This document shows positions 43,816-54,492 of a stretch of DNA of 64,000 nucleotides, one piece after another. The translations under genes were made by a program, and so were the position numbers. The stretch comes from Benincasa hispida. Taxonomy: Eukaryota > Streptophyta > Magnoliopsida > Cucurbitales > Cucurbitaceae. The stretch's first letter is position 1, and each line of letters starts with the position of its first letter. The stretch lies in contig NC_052353.1 of NCBI RefSeq assembly GCF_009727055.1, forward strand, positions 63,647,088-63,711,087. The letters are read 5' to 3'. Under the pieces are notes generated by a model, which made no database searches, was not told the origin of the DNA, and saw only the letters and a list, made by a program, of their open reading frames with translations.

Positions 43816-44977
43816 TGTAGGATATGGATCGATGGTTACAAAGTGTAATTATTTAGCATCAAATCAGAGAAATTGGAACATAGGTAGCTATTTCTCTGTA
43901 AATTTATTCATGTTTTCTTTGGCATTAGGCCCTTAGCAACAACTTTACAACCTCATTAATAACCATAGTGACACATGTTTGAAGCTATAATTCATATAGA
44001 GGTGCATGCTGGAACCAAAAAAGTCCACAATTCGGCTCAGTCGATTTAAGCTATACATTTTGGTTAGCTTGATTGCATATAAGGTAAGGCACAAATTTTA
44101 TTTGACCGATTGGATCTGAAGAGACTTTGTCCATTTCTGAAAGTTCAGTTTTGGTCGGTTTTGTTGGTTATGATCAGGTTTTTATCATGCAGCAGTACTT
44201 GCGACTTTCGGCATCAGTTTTTTCTTAAATGACAGGTCAGGTTTAACCAAAAGACCCACTTGATAGTTCATAATAGAATAGTCATGACCATTGCCTTCCC
44301 CTGGACCTCTGTGTTCTCTCTCTAGTTGAACTATTACTATCAGCAAAATGAATTATCCAGTTAGGAGGTGAAAGCCAGAGATGGGATCAAATAAAAGAAA
44401 GAGACAGTTTAAGGACTAAAACAAAGACCAGACGAGGCAGTTGAAGTTTTTGCCTTGGTACACTGATATAGTTAGCCTGGACCTCTCTTCCTTTATTTTC
44501 CCTATAACCTTAAAGCACCTCCAAACCACAACACATGCAAATTAATGCACCTTCAAGACAAACAAGTACACACAGTCCCACTCTCTAGTCTCCATCCTCA
44601 TCTAAATTAAGATATCTTTCTTTGCTGTCGGGTCCTTGGGTGAAGGAATAAATTGCTCGGGACAATCGTGCATGAACCTTTTGCTCTGTTCGTTGCTCAT
44701 CGTACCGGAGATGAAGAGAAAGTTCTGGTTTTGACCTATTTAGTCTTAACGTTTAGCTAGCTTACATCATTCTAGTTTAGTACAGTACCTATTGCATATC
44801 ATAGGAGGGATTTGGAAACATCACTGTCACAAGAATGAGTGGTGTATTTTCTTGTTTTTATGAGTTCGCATTATTTTGATCAATAGCATTTGGTTTGAAT
44901 CGATGATTTTAATGCTCTAACATATTATAGATATCGAGACTTATTTAGGAATTAGGATTGGTAAAATGGTAAGAAAA
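43816..44977. other. Intergenic sequence downstream of the tRNase Z gene
   Basis: Contains the 3' untranslated region of the gene, with no unambiguous poly(A) signal. No other gene or repeat is recognised. Confidence 0.6.
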
Positions 44978-44982
44978 CAAAC

Positions 44983-45206
44983 TATTGAAAATAAAGGATA
45001 AAGAGTAGGAGAAGAAAGAAGAACACGATTTACGTGGAAAATCCTAACACAGGGAAAAAAAACCACAATAGAAAAGTTTTATTAATTTTTGTCATACAAA
45101 CACCACTCAAGCCTAAGAAATAAATAGATCTGACAGACACCTAAAAATAATAGGTACACGTAAGAAGACTAAAATGCCCCTAGGGCAAATACTTCTTATT
45201 TCAACA
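44983..45206 (-). mobile_element. 3' LTR of the complete Copia element
   Basis: On the minus strand TGTTGAAATAAG to TTTATTTTCAATA. The polypurine tract CTTGAAGGAGAG lies immediately upstream (45207-45218 on the plus strand as its complement). Confidence 0.9.
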
Positions 45207-45213
45207 CTCTCCT

Positions 45214-46800
45214 TCAAGTTTGGGCATAAATATCAATCAGACCCAACTTGCTAATACAAGTGTCGAAGCTCTGTCTCAGTAGCCCTTTGGTAAGAATGTC
45301 AACAACCTGTTGACTCGAAAGTAGGTAGGGAATACAAATCCTACCATTGTCCAGTTTCTTTTTAATAAAATGTCTGTCAATCTCTACATGTTTGGTTCTA
45401 TCATGTTGCACGGATTGTTTGTAATAAAGATAGTTGCCTTATTGTCACAATCAAGTTTCATGGGACCCTGATTGTCCTGGTGAAGGTCAGACAAGACTTT
45501 CTTCAACCATATCTCTTCGCATATTCCCAGACTCATAGCCTTGTATTTTGCCTCAGCGCTACTCCGAGCTACCACACCCTGTTTCTTACTCTGCCAGGTA
45601 ACAAGATTCCCCCCACACAAAGGTACAATATCCTGAGGTCGATTTTCTATCTGTAACGGATCCTGCCTAATCTGAGTTAGTATAAGTTTCAATGCATCTA
45701 TTGTCATGTTTTGTGAACATTAATCCCTTTCCAGGAGTCAACTTCAAATATGTCGGAATCCGAGTAATAGCCCTTATATGTTCCTTGTATGGAGTCTGCA
45801 TGAATTGACTGACCATGCTAATAGCATAGGATATGTCTGGTCTAGTATGAGATAAGTAGATCAATTTTCCTACGAGACGTTGGTACCTCTCTTTACTCAC
45901 AGGAACTCCTTCAACAGAATCTCCTAGTTTAGTATTGACTTCAACAGGAGTATCAACAGGTTTACTTCCCATCATCCCTATTTCCTTCAACAAGTCTAGA
46001 GTGTATTTTCGTTGAGACACGGATATTCCGTGCTTCGACCTTGCTACCTCCATACCAAGAAAATACCTCAAACTGCCAAGGTCCTTGATCTCGAATTCAC
46101 TTGCCATTCTCTGCTTTAATCTATCAATTTCTGCAATATCGTCTCCTAACAAAACTATATCATCAACATATACAATTAAAACAACAATTTTTCCAGATTC
46201 GGATCTCTTTGTGAACAGAGGATGATCAGAATGTCCCTGAACGAACCCCTGGGACTTAACAAAGGTAGTGAATCTGTCAAACCACGCTCTCAGAGATTGT
46301 TTTAAGTTGTATAAGGACCTTTTGAGTTTACAGACCCTATTGCCAAATCTTGCTTCAAACCCAGGAGGTGGGCTCATATACACCTCTTCTTCTAACTCAT
46401 CATTCAGGAAAGCGTTCTTTGCATCAAGTTGATGGAGGAGCCAGTCTCTGTTAATAGCAACTGAGAGAAGGACTCGAATAGTGTTCAACTTTGCTACTGG
46501 AGAGAAAGTTTCCGAGTAATCAATCCCATATGTCTGGGTGAACCCTTTAGCAACCAGCCTGGCCTTGTACCTATCGAGAATCCCATCAAATTTATACTTG
46601 ACAGTGAACACCCATTTGCACCCAACTGTCTTGTGGTCCTTGTGAAGAGTAATAAGTTCCCATGTCTTATTTGTTTCGAGAGATTTCATTTTTTCCATGA
46701 CAGCAACTCTCCAATCAGGAACTTCCATGACAACATGCACACTGGTCGGTATCATCATAGTATCCAAACTAGTGTTAAAGGCTTTAAACCCATGTGACAA
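45214..46800 (-). pseudogene. Copia reverse transcriptase and RNase H
   Basis: 46800-45667 is a long open frame of reverse transcriptase: TWELITLHKDHKTVGCKWVF, YKARLVAKGFTQTYGIDYSE, LDAKNAFLNDELEEEVYMSP, catalytic IVYVDDIVLLGDD, GSLRYFLGMEVARSK and LVGKLIYLSHTRPDISYAIS. It breaks in the RNase H start ETYTNSD. RNase H continues at 45707-45384 (VTWQSKKQGVVARSSAEAKY, DCDNKATIFI) and 45411-45214 (KHVEIDRHFIKKKLD, DILTKGL) after frameshifts. The polymerase part looks nearly intact, while the RNase H part is split. Confidence 0.9.
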
Positions 46801-47893
46801 GTTACCTTAAGACAGAAAGTTATGCATGGGGTATTTGGTACATGATCTAGTCCCTTTTCGTAGGGCAATTTGTATATCAAGGGAGGCATCATAATCTCCT
46901 GTTCTTCCAGATTCCTCAACAGTACAGGGATGGTGATCATACTTGCTCATTTGTGCCAAGACCTCATTCTCCTGAGTTCCTTCTAGTGCCTCATTACAAC
47001 TTGTAGGTTTGTCCTCATCTGGCATTCTTCTGTTAATTTCACCATTTGTCGTTATATCACCTTCAACACACTCATTCTCATTTCCAGAAGTATCATTCGA
47101 AACAGGGAATGCTTGAACCTGATCAAGTTTCGGTTCCGACACTTGGGCAGCTCTCGGTGCATCAACAGGGACCACTATTTCCTTTCTAAGATGGTATGTT
47201 ATCTAGGGTACTTGCTTCGTAGGAAGGACCAGGTCAGGCATAGGAAGGACAGGATCTGTATCAAAAGTAGGAAGGACTGGGTCAGACACAGGAGTGACGG
47301 GGTTTGTAGGAGTAGGAGGGACTGGGTCAGGCACAAGAGGGATGGGGTTTGCATCAAGAGTAGGTTCGAAGTTTATAGGGATAGAGTAGGAAGATGAGTT
47401 AAGCTCTTCACTAGAGTTCCCCTGAAGAGGACTAACGGGAAAAAAAGGTTGATTCTCAAGGAACGTAACATCCATAGTGACAAAATACTTCCTTGAGGAT
47501 GGATCGAAACACTTATAGCCCCGTTGGTGAAATGGATACCCCACAAAGACACACTTCAAAGCACGATGGACGAACTTTGTTTAGTGAGGGCCATGGCTAT
47601 GAACAAAGGCAGTGCACCTGAACACACGAAGAGTGACATCGGGGAAGAGATGCGTAGACATAAAAAATTCTTTAAAGCACTCGAGGGGTGTTTGGAACTT
47701 AAGAACCCGGGATGGCATAAGATTGATAAAGTGAGCTGAAATAAGAATGACATCTCCCCAAAGATACGAGGGAAGAGATGCCGGAAGCATAAGCGACTGA
47801 GTGACTTCTATAAGGTGACGATTTTTGTGTTTGGCTACTCCGTTTTATTGAAGTGTATAGCACACGAGTTTTGATGGACAACCCCTTTTGAAT
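46801..47893 (-). pseudogene. Copia integrase C-terminal part and variable linker
   Basis: 47790-47581 encodes LPASLPSYLWGDVILISAHF and the following TPLECF region, ending in a stop after SHGPH. 47559-47203 encodes KCVFVGYPFHQRGYKCFDPS followed by a proline-rich repetitive tract (PDPVPPTPTNPVTPVSDPVL). 47175-46807 is the acidic spacer leading to the reverse transcriptase. Several stops separate the pieces. Confidence 0.8.
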
Positions 47894-49330
47894 TCAAGAA
47901 CTCACGAAGAGTGTTATTAAAAAATTTCGCCCATTATCACTCCGAAGGATAACAATCTTAGTATTGAACTGGGTCTTGACTGTAGTGTAGAACTGTTGGA
48001 AAATAGAGGGAACTTCGGACTTATCGACAAGTAGAAATATCCATGTGAGACGGGTGTGGTCGTCAATGAAGGTGAAAAACCACCACTTGCCGGATAAGGT
48101 AGTAATGTTCGATGGACCCCAAACGTCACTATGAACCAAATTGAAAGGTCGGGATGGTTTATAAGGTTGAGAGGGAAAGGGCACCCTAGGCTGTTTAGCA
48201 CGTATACAAACATCACAAGACAAAGAAGAAATATCCACATTAGAAAATAAATGGGGAAACAAATGTTTCATATATTGAAAGTTCGGACGACCGAGGCAAA
48301 AATGCCATAACAGATGGTCTTTTTCAGAAATTGTAAATGATGATAATAGACTAGTCCTAGAAAGGCTACTAGAGGTAGTATCTTCAGAGATGAAATAGAG
48401 GCCCTTATTATGTCGGGCGGTGCCAATCGTCATCCCCGAGCTCAAGTCCTGAAATGAAACATCGTCAGGTGAAAAGATAACTCTGCAGTTCAAATCCCTG
48501 GTTATTTTACTTATAGACAACAAATTATAAGAAACTTTGGGTACGTGCAGGACAGTTTGTAAAACCAACCCTGGAAAAGGAGACAGATGACCTTTTCCAA
48601 CAACTGGAGCGAAGGACTCATCTGCAATTCGAATCCTCTCATTTTTAGCACACGGAGAGTACGAGAGGAACCGATCAGATGAGCCAGTAAGATGATTAGT
48701 CGCTCCTGAATCTAGTATCCAAGTATCTTGTCCCTCAATAAAGAGACCAAGAGATTGAGTGGTACCTGATTGAGCAACTGTACTGATTCCAGTTGTACCT
48801 GGGTCATTCAGTTTGGCCACTTGAGATGGAAAGGCATCATCAATAGTTTCACTCACGAGGGCTTGACCAGATTTTGAATTGTCATTTGAAGATTGGCGTC
48901 TGCCATTCGGGGGCCGACCATGTAATTTCCAGCACTGGTCCTTCGTGTGCTGTAATTTCTTACAATGCTCACAAACCGGGGGCGATTTTCCACTCTGCTT
49001 GTCATTCTTCGATCCGGATGATTTTACCCCAAATGCCGCAGAGTCCACAGCTGTAATCACATAACCGTTCATAGCACTTGTCCTGTCTTCCTCCAATCGA
49101 ACTTCATAACAGACCTCCAAAAGTGACGGTATCGACTTTTGCCCTAGTATCCGACTCAGAATCGTGTCAAATTTTGAGTATAATCCTGCAAGGAAGTCAT
49201 AAACCCGATCAACATCTTCTATCTTTGAGTATTGAATTCCATCATGCGAGCAATTCCAAACAACTTCCCGACACAAATCCATCTCCTGCCATAATAAAGA
49301 CATCTTCTTGAAGTATGAAGTCACATCCAT
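47894..49330 (-). pseudogene. Copia Gag C-terminal half, protease and integrase N-terminal half
   Basis: This is an open frame of 478 codons. In order: gag helix region (KIEDVDRVYDFLAGLYSKFD), a zinc knuckle CEHCKKLQHTKDQCWKLHG (C-x2-C-x4-H-x4-C), protease active site WILDSGATNH, pre-integrase H-x-C-C segment (LLWHFCLGRPN, CDVCIRAKQPR) and the integrase core HSDVWGPS, FTFIDDHTRLTWIF, ILRSDNGRNF. It ends at a frameshift just after the second catalytic aspartate block. The first zinc-finger histidine region reads HFCLGRP where HxRLGHP is usual. Confidence 0.9.
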
Positions 49331-50324
49331 GGTCCCTTATCTATATTTATGGACCTATTTACGCAGGGTGTATAGTTATGATGCGTTTTGTATTTTTGAA
49401 TATAACCTTTGGACTACATCCCAAATGTCTCGTGTCGGTTTTCCAATATAAGATTCCATACTGTTTTATCAACACTGATCATAATAACGAATCTTCTCCC
49501 TTTCAGACACATTCTTGGGGATCCCCAGGGTTCAGTCTCGGTATTTCACCAGTCAAATATCCGAACTTATGACGTCCTTCGAGGATCATTCAAACAGATT
49601 GGGACCAGAAAAAATAATTTTGGCCATTTAGCTTTTCCCCTGCAGGATTTCCCATAGTTCCAGATAAAATATTTGCAGTAGGTAAACTAGGAAACACAGT
49701 TACCGAATTTTCCGCATACAATTGTAAACTAGAGGAATCCTGGCCGTTCAACTTTGCCCCGATGTCTGCCATCCATTGTTGGAGACTTGCCAATTCTTGT
49801 TGAAGTTCCCCATGGAGTGTAGGAACCGGGTATGTCTGCCCATAAATGACTGAAGCAGAATTTTCCCTTACTGGGTCACTTATCCGGATTTGAGGTTTGA
49901 TTGGATACCCATGATGAGATTGCATCATGGCCGAAGCTGCCATTCCAGATCTAATCGGCACTGGGTATGGTCCGAATCGTTCGTTGCTACTGCCAGACGA
50001 GGCTGCTGGGATCGGTGCTGGTATTGGTGCTGGGATCGACGCTAGGTGCTGCCAGACGGAGCCGCTACTTCCAGACGGGGCCGTTGGGATCGACAAGGCT
50101 GTCGGACAACGCTGTTGGGCACTGTCCAGACCGTCGATAGACCTTCGTGAGGTTGGGTTGGACGGCGAACGGCTGGGTTTGGTTGCTCGGCACTATCTGG
50201 GCAAAACGTCGTCGATGGCAGGTTCTATGGAATTCTCATCCATTTGATTGGGTTGGTCCTCAATAGTTGCCCATGTAGCTCGAGATTTAGAACCGAACGG
50301 AGATATCGATCAACAGTCGCTTGA

Positions 50325-50408
50325 ATTGCCACGAGGCTGGTTGCTTCTGTCACGATCCCATCACCAATTGCCGCGAGGCTGGTTGCTTCTGTCACGATCC
50401 CATCACCT
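50325..50408. repeat. 42-bp tandem duplication in the Copia leader
   Basis: AATTGCCACGAGGCTGGTTG and AATTGCCGCGAGGCTGGTTG start 42 bp apart and the two units agree at nearly every base. The length keeps the reading frame. Confidence 0.9.
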
Positions 50409-50459
50409 ACCAAGGTTGAAGATTGAATTTCTTCCATCGGAGCTAGGGTTTCATCACCA

Positions 50460-50472
50460 TGCTCTAATACCA
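50460..50472 (-). other. Copia primer-binding site
   Basis: On the minus strand TGGTATTAGAGCA directly after the LTR end. The standard plant Copia site is TGGTATCAGAGC, complementary to initiator methionine tRNA; one C-to-T change. Confidence 0.85.
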
Positions 50473-50696
50473 TATTGAAAATAAAGGATAAAGAGTAGAA
50501 GAAGAAAGGAGAACACGATTTACGTAAAAAACCCTAGTACAAGGAGAAAAAATCACGATAGAAAAGTTTTATTAATTTTTGTCATACAAACACCATCCAA
50601 GCCTAAAAAATAAATAGATCTGATAGACACCTAAAAATAGTAGGAATGCGTAAAAAGACTAAAACGTCATTGAGAAAAATACTTCTTATTTCAACA
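50473..50696 (-). mobile_element. 5' LTR of the complete Copia element
   Basis: 224 bp with the same termini as the 3' LTR, followed by CAAAC. Confidence 0.9.
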
Positions 50697-50701
50697 CAAA
50701 C

Positions 50702-53700
50702 TTTAACGCATGGTGAGATCCCGCTCGTAAAGTCGAAGAACTTGAATGAAAGCCAGGTTGAGCACATAAAAAATCTGAAGGCAATAGCTTCGGCTTTATT
50801 TACAGTTTGATTGATGTAAAAGCTTCCTAAACCCCAACCACAACTTTTCTTTGATGGAGATCACTTTTGCTTTTATTGGCTTTATGTTGTAAAGAAAACT
50901 GTTAAAACTATTCCAGGAGTGTTTCTTAAGTAGTAAAAAGGGGTCAATCAATTATATGTTATAGTGCATGTTGGGAAGTTATTTTGAAATTGTTAAAATT
51001 ACTTTTGTCATATACAATACCACATAAAAATATGTTTTTAATCACTGAAATATGATTTAGTATTTAATTTTACATTTCTAAATATAATTTTCAAATCATC
51101 AAAATTGGTTTTGAATGATTAATAACATGTTTTAGAGTGATTTTTAAAAGAGCAACGGCTACATCTAACCATCATGCTCCCTTCCTCTTTATCCTACAAA
51201 TAAAAAAAAATTAAAAATATATAATTTAAAAAAAATGTCACGTGGTATATTTTAATTGGATAACAGTCGAATCGTACAAAAGATACAAGTGAGTATGACC
51301 GTTTCATAATTGCTCTCAAACATGTCTATAATTTTATCCCCCAATTTTACATAAATGAACAGCCAAGCCAAGTAAGAACAATGACCCAACGCGTAGAAAT
51401 TACGTTTGAAAAAAAAAAACACAAAACAAAAAAGGAAAAAACAAAGAAATTCTCTGCTACTGGACATGTGGGGCCCAGTGACGTGGAACAACATGATTGG
51501 TTACTTATTACTCATAAAGTTGGATAAGCCTCACAGCTATCTTAAGAAAAAGAAACGATTTTTTTGGGGGGTAATTACACAAATCTCAGGTTCTGTTTGA
51601 TTGTAACTTCCAATATTTGGCAAAATATTATTTCATCCCTTATATTTTAAAATTGACATTTTAATCCCTAAAATTCAGAAACGATGTATATCAACATTTC
51701 AATTCAGCAAAGGCTACTAAAAAATATTATATTTTTACCTCTTATTTTAAAATTATCACATCATTCGAGTTTGCTCAACATATAATTCACTATATCAATA
51801 CTTTGTTAGGTCAACTAATAGTGAAATGAGTCTAGAGATAATCTAAAACTATTTTTCAAACTTTAGAGATTAAAAATATTTATTTTGAAATTCCATAGTT
51901 ATCTTACATTTAGAATAATAGTTGCCAATGGTATTGGTAAATATAGTTGCAATATGAAATAATTTTTTAGTACAATATGAAATAAATTGGTCTTTCATAA
52001 ATTTTAACTTAATTTTTTTTAAAAAAAAAAAGTAGGTTATAATATTTATTAAATAAATACTAAATTGTTGTGATTTAAATGTAATGACTAAATAGCCATA
52101 CTGCTAAAATTTGCATATAATTTACCATTTTGTAAGGAATTATTAAGATGTCTTTCAACTTAAATTTATATTTTGTAAACTCTATATTATTGGCTAAATG
52201 TGAGAGAATTAGTTGCAATAGAGGTACTATATTCTAAAATTGGTTATTAGACTAGTTATATGAAAAATTAAAATATAAATTTTGGAATTTTGGTTATGTG
52301 AGAAATATATTGTTAAATAACTGCTAAAATGAGTTTAGACTTACAGAATAAAACTTGGGCCAACCAACTGCATAAATAGTCAAATTAAAATGTGCATTTT
52401 GAAATATGACCATCAGACTTTTTGTTTGGATAAATGGCCAAATAATTTTTTCAAAATTTTTAATACGATTTATCAAATGTCAAAAGTACCTCTAACACCA
52501 ATATTCAACACAAAATATGTAGAATCATAACGAATAAAAAATTATATAATAAAAATAAAATAATCAACTAAATTAAGAAATCAATATTTTAATGAACCAA
52601 CATTTGGAAAAGAAAATCCGAAAAACATCTCCTAAAATAAAGCAAAAAATAGTTATTGAAAATCTAAAATTTGTCTAAAAAAAAGTATATACATCTCATT
52701 TTGTATGAAAAAAAAAGGATATATTTGGAGAATTAGGACCTAATTTACAAAGTATCCACTAAGCAACAAAAAAGAAAAGAAAAAAAAGAACAAACCCTAA
52801 TAATCTATTTTCCATAATTATAAAGAGGTATTTGTGTTTTGATCCTCTCCTCCTAGTGTTTTATATTCCTAAGTTCTTTACTTTATATAAATGAAATCAC
52901 CTAACACTTAAAACATTAGAGTAAGTAATTCTAAAATCTTATTCGACTAATATGATAGCTAGAATTTTTCCTTCTATCTTTGTCACATCAATATCTTATA
53001 CTAAAACTAGCTAAACATTTTAAATATTTGTTAGACCGAGTCATGTAAATACCTTGTAACAATTAAATATAAAACAACTCAACTCTATGTATTCTTTACT
53101 CATTCAGACTATGCCCCACAAATACCTTAGAGTAAATAACTAAATTCTCCATACAAATATATTGTTTTGAATCCAGTTGATTAATCTTTTGCTAAATTTA
53201 GCAATATGTTATACTAAAAAGAGCTAACGACTAATCATTATCGTCATATAAATACCATATACTAAAAAAATAACCAAACTCTTTGTCAAGCTCATAAATA
53301 TATAACTCAAACATAAATATTAATTTTGGTAAGGCATCTTATGCAAATATGATGTACTAAAAACAAGCTAAAACCTTTTTTATACTCAAAAAAGACAAAA
53401 CAAATAGAAATTTTCATAATAAAATTCAAAGTTGTATTTTAAGAGGAATGTCCAAAGGAAAAGTAAATAGGGAGATGGGCCTTTCACATCAACATTTTTT
53501 TTTTTTATCATAAATCATACTGTTAACAAAATGGCTATTTTTCTAATTGAATGTCCTATTTTGTCCATCTATGCAATTTCTCATCAAACTTTTACTGTCA
53601 ACCTGAATTCGACTCTCTCACCCCACATGTTGTTAAATATATATAAAACTAATATCTGTTTCTACTAATTTTATGAAAAAGTAAGATATAAAATTTGGTT

Positions 53701-53984
53701 TTGTGATTTTCAATATATATTTATATTTATATATTGGTCATGTGAGAAATATATTGAATATATAACTGATATCTGTTTCTACTAATTTTTCTGAAGTGGG
53801 AATCAGTATTCAAAAGGTAGTTAAGATTATCTTGGTAAATCAATCTTCAGAATTATAAATTATATTTCAGATCAACATTAATGAAATCAGTTGAAATCTT
53901 TTGAATAATGTTATGAAGGTTATAAATCTTATGAAGCAGTGAAAAATTACAAGAGGAAAATAAAAAAAAAATTAAAAAAAAAGT
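50702..53984. other. AT-rich intergenic sequence
   Basis: No gene supported. There are homopolymer A and T runs and a direct repeat of about 35 bp containing ATATCTGTTTCTACTAATTTT at 53653 and 53767. No transposon protein motif is seen in either strand. Confidence 0.6.
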
Positions 53985-54492
53985 TTGCTTTTTTTGCTTT
54001 TTTTTTTTTTTAAATTTTTGTATGAAGTTTATCACATGTCCAACCCAACGCATCTGGGGAATCTTGAAGAAAACCCTGCGTTTTGTGATGTCATCCGTCT
54101 GTATCTGGCGATTCAATATATAGTAGCTGTTGATCCCTTTGCGTTTTCGTTGTCAGAAGCAGAACTCACCACACCCAAATTCAAAAACTCTTCCTCACGC
54201 AATCAATCTAATTCAAAGAAGCTTCGTGGTAACGCCTTTCTGTATCTGCTGCCTGCAGAAGTGCTTTTTGTTTGTTTTTCCCCTCTCATAACAACCCATC
54301 TTTTGAAACCCCTAATTTTGTCTCTATCTAGGTGGGAATTCATATGGATTTTGGCTTAATTCCCCTTCTTGTTTAGTCCGATTCTGATTCTATTCTAATT
54401 TGGGGGCTTTTTGTTTCATCGTCCGTGGTGCTTTCTTGGTGATTTAGAAAGTTTTTCTCATCTGGGTCACAGCTCAATCGCGGTTTTAGGCT

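Larger units (their letters stand above)
49590..50473 (-). pseudogene. Copia Gag N-terminal region and 5' leader frame
   Basis: 50096-49590 encodes a serine/proline/alanine-rich stretch and ends in EKLNGQNYFFWSQSV, the block that opens Copia Gag proper (LNGxNYxxWS). 50473-50225 is an open frame whose ATG lies within the primer-binding site. A 42-bp tandem duplication at 50325-50408 (14 codons, EATSLVAIGDGIVT-like) falls inside it. A stop at about 49580 separates this from the rest of Gag at 49330. Confidence 0.7.
44978..50701 (-). mobile_element. Complete Copia retrotransposon, minus strand, with CAAAC target duplication
   Basis: CAAAC occurs at 44978-44982 and 50697-50701. Between them lie two LTRs of identical length (224 bp; 44983-45206 and 50473-50696), a primer-binding site, gag-pol in normal Copia order and a polypurine tract. 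Element length is 5714 bp. By eye the LTRs differ at about 30 positions, mostly transitions, so it is not a recent insertion. It separates the tRNase Z and IBR5-like genes. Confidence 0.93.

Noticed and set aside
49927..50247. 106-codon plus-strand frame opposite Copia gag
   Set aside because: It is antisense to the Gag N-terminal frame and its repetitive GIGAGIGAGI is the complement of the PIPAPIPA stretch.
53985..54359. 124-codon frame upstream of the IBR5-like gene
   Set aside because: It starts in a poly(T) tract and has no domain; it lies in the probable promoter and 5' untranslated region.
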